From Deltaproteobacteria bacterium (GTDB lineage Bacteria; Desulfobacterota; Desulfobulbia; Desulfobulbales; UBA5123): 8,770 nucleotides of DNA. A program made the translations under genes and the position numbers. The stretch's first letter is position 1, and each line of letters starts with the position of its first letter. Location of the stretch: assembly GCA_021788685.1 (NCBI GenBank), contig JAJYKH010000091.1:1-8770 (forward strand), in the 5' to 3' direction. This document shows, piece by piece, positions 1-5,729 of this stretch. The notes below the pieces were generated by a model. It worked only from the letters and a program-made list of their open reading frames with translations. It did no database searches and had not been told where the DNA came from.

Positions 1-557
1 ATCTGGACGGCCGCATCACTCTCGATATCCCGGTGAGCGGCGAGATCGGCGCCCCCGGTTTCTCCTACCGGAACGAGCTGCGGCGCTCGCTCCGCAATCT
101 GCTCCTGCGGACCGCGGTGGCGCCGTTCTCCATCCTGGCCGCCGCCGCGCCCGGCGCCAAGCTCCAGGAATCGGTGACCTTCCCGCCCGGCCAGGCCGAG
201 GTGAGCCCGGAGATGGCAAAGGAGCTGGAGCCCCTGGTCCGGGTCATGGCCGAACGGCCGCTGCTCAATCTGGTGCTCAGAGGCTTTGCCGGCGACCGGG
301 ACCGGCAGGCGGGCAAAGAGGTGATCCGGCCCACGGCCGCCGCTCCCCGCATGCCCGGTTTAAAGCCCCAGGTCAGGGACGAGCTGCTGATAGAGCTGGC
401 GAGCGGCCGGAGCGAAAACGTCCAGCGCTGCCTGGTCGCCCTCGGAGTCCCTGAGGCGCGGGTGGCCATTGCCCCGGCGGGCGTGATGCCGGCGGCGGGC
501 GGCAAGGGGCGACCGGCCGGCCGGGTGGAAATCGGCCTGAAACCAATGGACAATTGA
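1..557 (+). CDS. DUF748 (AsmA-like) envelope protein, C-terminal part, 5' end outside window
   Basis: The reading frame is open from the first complete codon at position 3, so the gene starts upstream of the window; the internal ATG at 33 is not a believable start. About 184 C-terminal residues are visible. They begin with a stretch resembling the end of an AsmA/DUF748 repeat (LDIPVSGEIGAPGFSYRNEL), followed by a helix-rich segment with the AVAPFSILAAAAPG motif and then SVTFPPGQAEVSPEMAKELEPL. The order 'PF-x-L-L', then 'V-x-F-x-x-G-x-A', then a helix, then 'RPLLNLVLRG' is typical of the DUF748 C-terminus. From family knowledge, these are large periplasmic or inner-membrane-anchored proteins related to the AsmA/TamB group of lipid-transport bridge proteins; no specific substrate can be read here. 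The TGA stop lies inside the first heptad array, 69 nt before the next start. Confidence 0.7.
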   Translation, partial: LDGRITLDIPVSGEIGAPGFSYRNELRRSLRNLLLRTAVAPFSILAAAAPGAKLQESVTFPPGQAEVSPEMAKELEPLVRVMAERPLLNLVLRGFAGDRDRQAGKEVIRPTAAAPRMPGLKPQVRDELLIELASGRSENVQRCLVALGVPEARVAIAPAGVMPAAGGKGRPAGRVEIGLKPMDN

Positions 558-629
558 CAATCGACAATTGATAATGAAAACCCTTTGCCTGATGGTTGTC
601 CATTATCCAATATCAATTATCCATTGATG
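548..629. repeat. Heptad repeat array A, inverted pair (unit NGACAAT / ATTATCC)
   Basis: Four consecutive 7-nt units of type NGACAAT run from 548 to 575 (GGACAAT, TGACAAT, CGACAAT, TGATAAT). After a 19-nt unrelated spacer, five units in the reverse-complement sense run from 595 to 629 (GTTGTCC, ATTATCC, AATATCA, ATTATCC, ATTGATG). The two arms can fold on each other into a long imperfect AT-rich hairpin, in sharp contrast to the GC-rich surroundings. The array fills the whole gap between the DUF748 gene and the methyltransferase gene. The upstream TGA stop (555-557) and the downstream ATG start (627-629) are both made from array units. The function is unknown; an intercistronic RNA hairpin or a repeat of the bacterial short-tandem type is possible. 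Confidence 0.85.
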
Positions 630-1445
630 CTGAAACCTCCATACACCCAATACGACCGGCTTTTCGTTTATAACCTTTCGCTCTCCGAGCTGCCGCCGCT
701 CACCGACCCGGACCTGATCGGCGCCTGGGTGGAGGACGGCGAGGCGGTCCTGTTCTTTCACAAGGCGAAGAAGGGGCTGGTGGAGGAGCTCTGCCGCCGG
801 ACCGGCGGCTCCCTCATCTACGAGGCCGATCTCGATTACCGGGACTGGGAGGCGGGCCATGCCATCTCCGCCTTCACCGTTGCCGGCTTCACCGTGGCCC
901 CTGCCTGGGAGGAAGGCCCGGCCGACATCCGGCTCGACCCGAGCGTCGTCTTCGGCTCCGGCTTTCACCCCACCACCCGCCTCTGCCTGGAAGCCCTCCT
1001 CGGCCTGCTGGCTGCGCCGCCCTTTCCCATCCGGACCATGCTCGACCTGGGGAGCGGCACCGGCCTCCTCGCCATCGCCGCCGCCCGCAGGGGGGTGGAG
1101 GCGGTGACCGCCATCGACCACAACACCCTGGCCTGCGAGCTCGCCGCCGCCAACGCCGCGCGCAACGGGGTCGCCGGCCGGGTGCGGGTGCGGCGGCTCG
1201 ATCTGCGGCAGGAATGCCCGGACACCCGGGTGGACCTCGTAGTGGCCAACCTCTACCGGACCCTTCTCGAAGGGCTGTTCCAGAACCCGGAATTCTGGCA
1301 CGCCCGGCGCCACATCATCTCCGGCTTCGTGCCGGCCATGGAGGCCGACCTCCTCGCCGCCCTCCCCGCCCGCGGCTTGAAATTCCTGGCGCGCGGGCGA
1401 AAAGAGCTGTGGTGCCTCTGGGAGATCGAAAGCAGTAACAAGTGA
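627..1445 (+). CDS. prmA: Ribosomal protein L11 methyltransferase-like (PrmA family) SAM methyltransferase
   Basis: A 272-residue protein of class I SAM-methyltransferase fold. The family signature LDPSVVFGSGFHPTT (residues 103-117) corresponds to the PrmA motif DPGMAFGTGTHPTT that precedes the SAM-binding domain. Motif I is DLGSGTG (140-146), the acidic end of strand 2 is AID (162-164), and the motif IV region is DLVVANLY (203-210). PrmA trimethylates ribosomal protein L11, and relatives methylate other proteins. The substitutions G-to-S and T-to-F in the signature, and the unusual N-terminal 100 residues, make a different target possible. I chose ATG at 627 because a longer in-frame start at 585 would translate the repeat array and has no better ribosome site; neither start has a clear Shine-Dalgarno. 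The TGA stop lies inside heptad array B. Confidence 0.75.
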   Translation: MLKPPYTQYDRLFVYNLSLSELPPLTDPDLIGAWVEDGEAVLFFHKAKKGLVEELCRRTGGSLIYEADLDYRDWEAGHAISAFTVAGFTVAPAWEEGPADIRLDPSVVFGSGFHPTTRLCLEALLGLLAAPPFPIRTMLDLGSGTGLLAIAAARRGVEAVTAIDHNTLACELAAANAARNGVAGRVRVRRLDLRQECPDTRVDLVVANLYRTLLEGLFQNPEFWHARRHIISGFVPAMEADLLAALPARGLKFLARGRKELWCLWEIESSNK

Positions 1446-1521
1446 CAAGTAACGAGTGACACGTTAAAACCTGCTCTCATCATCTGCTACTGGCCACCCC
1501 TCACCTGTCACCCGTCACCGT
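1434..1521. repeat. Heptad repeat array B, inverted pair (unit AGTGACA / TCACCYG)
   Basis: The left arm has four exact-length units at 1434-1461 (AGTAACA, AGTGACA, AGTAACG, AGTGACA). After about 39 nt, the opposite-sense arm TCACCTG, TCACCCG, TCACCGT runs from 1501 to 1521. The arms are roughly complementary (GTGAC against GTCAC). The TGA stop of the PrmA-like gene (1443-1445) is inside the second unit, and the next start codon follows the last unit by 6 nt. The right arm closely resembles array C at 2832-2859 in the same orientation. Confidence 0.85.
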
Positions 1522-1527
1522 CTATCA

Positions 1528-2049
1528 ATGGATCTTCACGATTTCTTCTTCGCCCCTGTCCCGGCCAAGCTTGCCATGGCCCTGGACCTCCATGCCCGCT
1601 TCGGCGCCCGGTTGGCAGCCGCCCCTCCGGTCGTCTTTCTGATCGCCAAGATCGAGGAGGCCGCCGCCGGGCTGCAGCAGGCCATGGATGCCATGGCCAT
1701 GGCCGCCCTGTGCCGGGAATGCGGGAGCCGGCCGGCCGGGGGTTGCTGCAGCCTGGAGATGGCCAACGAAACCGATGCCGTCCTCTTTCTCGCCAACCTG
1801 CTCCTGGGGGTCCCGGTGACCGTGCAGCGGGAGGACGGCCGGGAATGCTCCTTCCTCGGGCCGCGGAGCTGCATCCTGCGGCTTAAGCCCATCTTCTGCC
1901 TCAATTACAACTGCGCCGCCATCCGCACCGGCAACACCCCATCGGCAATGGCCGCCCTGGAGCGGGCCGCCGGCCGGCTGCTTACCCTCCAGACCGAGCT
2001 GGAAGCGGCCATTCTGGAGCAGCTGCTCTCTACAAACGAGTTAGGTTAG
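1528..2049 (+). CDS. YkgJ-type cysteine-cluster protein (putative Zn/Fe-chelating)
   Basis: A 173-residue protein with eight cysteines in a clustered pattern: C62-x2-C65-x7-C73-C74, then C107, C115, C124 and C129, with no other cysteines. The CxxC ... CC ... C ... C order, the acidic segment after the CC pair, and the 'ECSFLGPRSCILRLKPIFC' block resemble the YkgJ/UPF0153 'CxxCxxCC' family, thought to bind zinc or an iron-sulfur cluster; the cellular role of that family is not established. The first 60 residues are predicted helical with an amphipathic stretch and no signal peptide, so a cytoplasmic location is likely. ATG at 1528 is the first start after array B; no Shine-Dalgarno is seen, so coupling to the upstream gene or leader-independent initiation is possible. 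Confidence 0.65.
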   Translation: MDLHDFFFAPVPAKLAMALDLHARFGARLAAAPPVVFLIAKIEEAAAGLQQAMDAMAMAALCRECGSRPAGGCCSLEMANETDAVLFLANLLLGVPVTVQREDGRECSFLGPRSCILRLKPIFCLNYNCAAIRTGNTPSAMAALERAAGRLLTLQTELEAAILEQLLSTNELG

Positions 2050-2113
2050 CAAATAGAATCCTGTCACTATACGCCACGGCAAAAAAGAAAGGAGTTGCCT
2101 CACCAGCATTCGT

Positions 2114-2142
2114 GTATTACCATTTTCTAAAATCGGTAATAC
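2114..2142. promoter_or_regulatory. Nested dyad upstream of toxin-antitoxin operon (candidate operator)
   Basis: Perfect 8-bp arms GTATTACC (2114-2121) and GGTAATAC (2135-2142) enclose a second dyad, ATTTT-CT-AAAAT (2122-2133). The element ends three bases before the antitoxin Shine-Dalgarno. AbrB-fold antitoxins generally autoregulate by binding such symmetric AT-rich sites, so this is the likely operator; as RNA it would form a hairpin just 5' of the ribosome site. The upstream stretch 2050-2113 presumably holds the promoter, but I could not place a convincing -35/-10 pair. Confidence 0.6.
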
Positions 2143-2144
2143 AT

Positions 2145-2149
2145 GGAGG
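2145..2149 (+). promoter_or_regulatory. Ribosome binding site of the antitoxin gene
   Basis: GGAGG sits 6 nt before ATG 2156 and decides this start over the overlapping ATG at 2143, which opens the toxin frame without any ribosome site. The following CCTC (2152-2155) could partly pair with it. Confidence 0.7.
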
Positions 2150-2155
2150 CACCTC

Positions 2156-2386
2156 ATGGCCACGACCACCGCAACCGTCAAGGGGCAGGTCACCATTCCC
2201 GCCCCTCTGCGGAAAAAGCTGAACATCCACCGGGGAACCAAAATTTCCGTCAAGGAGCAAGATGGGAAGATTATCATGGAGCCCTTGCCGGAAGACGTGC
2301 TGAAAGCCGGGCGCGGCATCTTGAAGACCAAAGGGCGGGCGGTGAAACGGCTTTTGCAAGACCGCCAGATCGAAGCGGATCGATGA
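2156..2386 (+). CDS. AbrB/MazE-fold antitoxin of a PIN toxin-antitoxin pair
   Basis: A 76-residue protein. Residues 1-45 form a SpoVT/AbrB swapped-hairpin DNA-binding domain: 'TATVKGQVTIPAPLRKKLNI' followed by 'RGTKISVKEQDGKIIMEPL' matches the family pattern (x-V-x-x-K-G-Q-V-x-I-P-x-x-[LI]-R). The basic and acidic C-terminal tail (RAVKRLLQDRQIEADR) is the part that in such pairs binds and inhibits the toxin. The stop overlaps the toxin start by four bases (ATGA, 2383-2386), giving translational coupling and antitoxin-first order. A strong ribosome site and a symmetric operator lie upstream, so autoregulation is expected. Confidence 0.88.
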   Translation: MATTTATVKGQVTIPAPLRKKLNIHRGTKISVKEQDGKIIMEPLPEDVLKAGRGILKTKGRAVKRLLQDRQIEADR

Positions 2387-2784
2387 AAAACTACGTCTTC
2401 GACAGCTATGCCATCCTTGCCTTTCTCGAAGATGAGCCAGGCGCCGATCTTGTGGAGAAGGCCCTGAGGGACGTTGCAGACAATAAGACGGAAGGGTTCT
2501 TATGCGTGATCAACTGGGGCGAAATTTACTACACGATCCTGCGGGAGCAGGGCGAAGCCGCGGCCGAGGAAATTGCAGAGCTGTTGAGCCATTACCCTTT
2601 GCAGATCATTGAGGCGGACCAGCAACTCACCAGGAAGGCGGCAAAGCTGAAGGGCGAGCACCGGATCGCCTATACCGACTGCTTTGCCGCGGCCCTTGCC
2701 ATCCAGCGCCAAGCGGTCGTCCTCACCGGCGATCCGGAATTCAGGCAGCTGGAGAACGAGGTCAATATTGCCTGGCTGGGGTGA
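2383..2784 (+). CDS. PIN-domain ribonuclease toxin (VapC-like)
   Basis: A 133-residue single PIN domain. The acidic quartet expected for Mg-dependent RNA cleavage is intact: D7 in YVFDSYAILAFLE, E47 in NWGEIYYT, D99 in AYTDCFAAALA and D117 in LTGDPEF. VapC-type toxins cleave tRNA or rRNA when the antitoxin is degraded; which RNA this one cuts cannot be read from sequence. The start ATG 2383 overlaps the antitoxin stop; the longer frame from 2143 would run through the antitoxin gene out of frame and is rejected. All catalytic positions being present suggests an active module. The gene ends 48 nt before array C and converges with the sensor gene on the other strand. Confidence 0.9.
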   Translation: MKNYVFDSYAILAFLEDEPGADLVEKALRDVADNKTEGFLCVINWGEIYYTILREQGEAAAEEIAELLSHYPLQIIEADQQLTRKAAKLKGEHRIAYTDCFAAALAIQRQAVVLTGDPEFRQLENEVNIAWLG

Positions 2785-2831
2785 CCTTGACGCCAAGCTG
2801 GTTCGCAAGGCTGAAGGGCTTGGCAATTCCC

Positions 2832-2859
2832 GTCACCTGTCACTTGTCACCCGTCACTG
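2832..2859. repeat. Heptad repeat array C, single arm (unit GTCACYY)
   Basis: Four perfect-length units GTCACCT, GTCACTT, GTCACCC and GTCACTG lie back to back, between the converging toxin and sensor genes. Unlike arrays A, B and D, no opposite-sense arm is seen nearby. The last residues (SVTGD) and the TGA stop (2842-2840, minus) of the sensor gene are encoded by these units. Confidence 0.85.
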
Positions 2860-4300
2860 AAAGCGGCCCCACCAGGGCCGCGATCCGCTCCCCTTCCTTG
2901 ATGATGTTGGCCAGGAGCAGATTTTGCTCGGGCGGCATCGAGTGGCCCAGCTCGTCGGTGAGCAGCTGGGCGTAGTTGATGATGCCGTTGCACATGTTGT
3001 TGATCTCCAGGGCCAGGTTGGCATCCGCGCCCTCGCCCGCCGGCAGGCGGTCTCCCTCCCGCGCCCCCATGGCCCTGATCCGGGCCGCGGCCAGCTGCGC
3101 CAGAAGGAGCAGCAGCTCGATCTCCCTCAGGCCGAAGCTTTCCGGCTCAAGGGAGTAGAGGTTGACCACCGCGAGCACCTCGCCGCCGCCCATGGGCACC
3201 GCGGCGCAGCTCACCTCCCCCTCGGCGAGCGGCGTGTTCTTGACCGGCCCTTTGGGCAGGCCCGCCAGGATGTTCCGCCGCACGACCGGCCCGCCGTTCC
3301 GCAGGGCGGCCAGGGCCTGATCCTGGCCGCCATCGTGCTCCCCGGCCGCGCTGAGGAGCACGGCCATGCACTCCTTGCACTCCCTGCCGGTCATGGTAGT
3401 CGAGCCGTCGGCCGCCACCGGCAGCAGGCCCTCGCCCTCCCGTTCCGGCACCCCCACCCAGACCAGGCAGTAATCCGGGTTGGCGAGCAGCGCTTTGCTC
3501 ATCCCCAGGTAGAGGTCGTCCACTCCCAGGTCGGCGGCCAGCACCTTCAGCACCTCCCTGCTCATTTGCAGCAGGTTCTGCCGGCCGGCGCCCTCCCTTT
3601 CGAGCCGGCGGATCTCCCCGAGCAGCTCGGCGGTGGCGGCCGCCAGGGTCCGGACCTCGTGCCAGGACCCGCTGTCCGCGAGGGTCTGCCGTTTTCCTTC
3701 CCGCACCTCCCGGACCTGCCGCAGGAGGAGAAACAAGGGCTTGGCAAGCCGCCGGTAGCCGGAGAACAGCAGCAGGGTCAGCCCCACCACCGCCAGGGCG
3801 AGGATGCCGATCACCGTTGTCTGGAAATCGATCACCTGCCGCTTGGCATGCTCCAGCACCATGTGGTCGAAGAGCACCAGCCGCTCTCCCAGGTTGCGGG
3901 TGAGCTCGTTCAGATGCCGGGATTCCGCGGACGAGATGGTTTCCCCCTGCAGGTTGCGGAGCAGGAGCATCAGGCCGGGCAGGTCCACCTGACTGGCAAA
4001 CGCCAGCTTATAGTCGTCAGGGACGAAGGGGTTGGCCATCATCCGGGCGAGGTCGGCATGGAAGGCCTCCACTTCACCCGAAACCGGCTGGAGCCTGGCC
4101 GGCCCGCCGTTGACGATGGACTCAAGGATGTGCTCGCGGATGACGGAATACTGGAAAAGGAGCTGCCCGCTCTGGCCGATGATCTCCTGCTGATGGCGCT
4201 GGAGCTGGTATTGGCGGATGCCCAGGGCAAGCATCCCCGCGAGGAGGAGAGTGACCAGGGCCACCGTGACCGAGAGGGTCTTCTTGAGGGGAAGGATCAT
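2840..4300 (-). CDS. Membrane sensor protein with GAF domain and degenerate, truncated histidine-kinase core
   Basis: A 486-residue protein. TM1 is at about residues 9-29, a periplasmic helical sensor region at 30-160, TM2 at about 162-181, then a HAMP-like linker with a coiled coil (182-240), a GAF domain (about 245-412, with a C308-x2-C311 pair) and the start of a HisKA dimerisation helix (428-480). The HisKA segment is clearly recognisable (LEINNMCNGIINYAQLLTDE, matching the usual HEINNPLNGIINYAQLL), but the phosphoacceptor His is Leu431. The protein stops within the second HisKA helix, at ERIAALVGPL; no HATPase domain follows, and none is found elsewhere in the window. Start: ATG 4300 has AGGAAGG (4315-4309) 8 nt upstream; an in-frame TTG at 4330 has none. 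It lies downstream of the HybB gene in the same direction and may be co-transcribed. It is either a signalling partner without kinase activity or a decayed kinase. Confidence 0.8.
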   Translation of the reverse strand: MILPLKKTLSVTVALVTLLLAGMLALGIRQYQLQRHQQEIIGQSGQLLFQYSVIREHILESIVNGGPARLQPVSGEVEAFHADLARMMANPFVPDDYKLAFASQVDLPGLMLLLRNLQGETISSAESRHLNELTRNLGERLVLFDHMVLEHAKRQVIDFQTTVIGILALAVVGLTLLLFSGYRRLAKPLFLLLRQVREVREGKRQTLADSGSWHEVRTLAAATAELLGEIRRLEREGAGRQNLLQMSREVLKVLAADLGVDDLYLGMSKALLANPDYCLVWVGVPEREGEGLLPVAADGSTTMTGRECKECMAVLLSAAGEHDGGQDQALAALRNGGPVVRRNILAGLPKGPVKNTPLAEGEVSCAAVPMGGGEVLAVVNLYSLEPESFGLREIELLLLLAQLAAARIRAMGAREGDRLPAGEGADANLALEINNMCNGIINYAQLLTDELGHSMPPEQNLLLANIIKEGERIAALVGPLSVTGDK

Positions 4301-4333
4301 GGGATCCGCCTTCCTGGATGATGCTTTCAAAAC

Positions 4334-4450
4334 CGAACGTCGAACATCGAACGTTCAACGTCCAACACCGAATGTGAACGGCCCGGTTTTCGGTTTGCTT
4401 CTCCTTCATTCACAATTCGATGTTGGACGTTCGATGTTCAATGTTCACCG
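4334..4450. repeat. Heptad repeat array D, inverted pair (unit CRTCGAA)
   Basis: The left arm at 4334-4375 holds six units (CGAACGT, CGAACAT, CGAACGT, TCAACGT, CCAACAC, CGAATGT). A 33-nt spacer follows, then the right arm at 4409-4450 with six opposite-sense units (TTCACAA, TTCGATG, TTGGACG, TTCGATG, TTCAATG, TTCACCG). Read in the same sense both arms give CATCGAA-type units, so transcripts can fold into a stem of roughly 42 nt with mismatches. It occupies the gap between the HybB gene stop (4458) and the sensor gene start (4300). Confidence 0.88.
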
Positions 4451-4457
4451 GGGTTTC

Positions 4458-5729
4458 TCACCCGGGGTATTTCCCGGCCTGCCCCTTCCAGGTATAGAGA
4501 ATGGGGAGCCGGGCCAGGATGGCGCGGTAGACCACGATGTAGGTGGCGTACACCGTCAGGACGATCAGCACTTCCCGCCACGCGGGGACCTCCTTGTACA
4601 GCTTCCAGTTGAAGGCGATGAGGGCCGTGTTGATCCGGTTGAGGGCGATGCCGAACACGCCCATAAAGGCGGCGACCCGGGCCAATCCCGGCCTCTGGTT
4701 GCGGATGGCGGAGGTGAAGAGGATGAGCGGCACCACCACCCCCACGGTCAGCTCGAACAGGTAATATTCGCCCCAGCCGGTGAAGAGATAGCCCCACTTG
4801 TTGCCATGGGCCACCGCCAGGATCTTGATGATGAGGTAGGTGAACATGGCCAAGGATGCGCCCTTGGCCAGGCCCAGGGTGAGCGGGTCGAGGCTGTTCT
4901 TGAAGGTGTCGTCCATGCGCCAGCGCATGAACCACTTGGCGAGCGTGCTCACCACGATCAGCATGCAGAGGCCGCCGAAGACCGCCGAGGTGAGGAAATG
5001 AATCCATTGGAACTCCGGTGAATACCACAAGGGGTGGACCTTGCCGGGGGCATAGGTGAAGAGGGCCCCCAAGGCGCCCTGGTGCAGGGTGGAAAGGATG
5101 ATGCCGGCGATGGTCAGGCCGAGGGAGACGCTCTTGATCACCTTCTTGGGTTGTTTCATTCCCAGCCACTCGGAGGCGGCCGGAACCAGCTCCGCGACCT
5201 GCACCGAAAGATAGGTGGCGACATGCCAGGCCACGAGGAACAGGACCGCCGCCGGCCCCAGGGAGACGAACATGGGGTAGATCAGCCGCCAGGGCTGGCC
5301 CAGGTCCACCTGGAGGAACATGACCGCGAAAAAATAGCCCAGGAGGCCGTTGAGCAGGCCCAGCCGCTCGATGGGCTTGAAGTCCTTGCGGCCGAACAGC
5401 TCCACGGTGGTGCCCATCATGAAGCCGGAGGCGGAAAGGGGAACCATCGTGAAGAGCCCCCAGGCCAGGAACAGCCCCCAGGGGTAATCGTAGGAGGCGT
5501 GGGTCACGTAACCGAGCCCTTTGACGAACCGGAGCACCACCACCGGCACCCCGACCACGTAGATCGCGGCCAGCAGCCAGTTGAAGGGGTTCCGCACCAG
5601 GGTTTTCATGTATTGCTCCGGGGTCAGACCCAGCAGCAGTTTCTCCTTGATCGACCAGCTGCCGCCGCCGTTCGGCTTGATCAGCGAATCGACCGGAATG
5701 GCGACGCCTTGTCCGACGAAGCGCTTCAT
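4458..5729 (-). CDS. HybB/NrfD-family quinone-interacting membrane subunit
   Basis: A 423-residue, strongly hydrophobic protein with about ten membrane segments after a 45-residue cytoplasmic N-terminus. Family marks are LHQGALGALF (215-224, the HybB 'LHQSSLG' motif), a PWRLIYPMF loop (146-154) and NRINTALIAF (364-373). Members bind menaquinol/menaquinone and contain no cofactor themselves; they pass electrons to or from an attached periplasmic FeS subunit. The gene overlaps the FeS gene by four bases (ATGA, 5729-5726), so the two are translationally coupled; GGGGGTG lies just upstream. With the cytochrome and FeS genes this resembles the three-part quinone:cytochrome complexes of Geobacter (Cbc-type) and of sulfate reducers. 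The direction of electron flow cannot be told from sequence. Confidence 0.88.
   Translation of the reverse strand: MKRFVGQGVAIPVDSLIKPNGGGSWSIKEKLLLGLTPEQYMKTLVRNPFNWLLAAIYVVGVPVVVLRFVKGLGYVTHASYDYPWGLFLAWGLFTMVPLSASGFMMGTTVELFGRKDFKPIERLGLLNGLLGYFFAVMFLQVDLGQPWRLIYPMFVSLGPAAVLFLVAWHVATYLSVQVAELVPAASEWLGMKQPKKVIKSVSLGLTIAGIILSTLHQGALGALFTYAPGKVHPLWYSPEFQWIHFLTSAVFGGLCMLIVVSTLAKWFMRWRMDDTFKNSLDPLTLGLAKGASLAMFTYLIIKILAVAHGNKWGYLFTGWGEYYLFELTVGVVVPLILFTSAIRNQRPGLARVAAFMGVFGIALNRINTALIAFNWKLYKEVPAWREVLIVLTVYATYIVVYRAILARLPILYTWKGQAGKYPG

Noticed and set aside
2040..2113. Sigma-70 promoter for the toxin-antitoxin operon (TTGCCT at 2095 with TATTAC at 2115)
   Set aside because: The 14-bp spacing is too short and no better -10/-35 pair was found, so no promoter position is claimed.
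2143..2382. Extended N-terminus for the PIN toxin
   Set aside because: It would overlap the antitoxin gene in another frame, lacks PIN features and has no ribosome site; ATG 2383 overlaps the antitoxin stop in the usual coupled fashion.
2924..4321. 465-codon open frame on the plus strand opposite the sensor gene
   Set aside because: It is a His/Gln/Gly/Pro-rich shadow of the minus-strand sensor gene, whose frame shows clear domains and a ribosome site; the plus frame resembles no family.
4301..4330. TTG start at 4330 for the sensor gene
   Set aside because: No ribosome site, as it abuts array D; ATG 4300 has AGGAAGG at good spacing and begins the membrane segment normally.
4334..4450. CRISPR-like array
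   Set aside because: Units are 7 nt with no unique spacers between them, and the arms are inverted copies; this is not CRISPR architecture and no cas gene is present.
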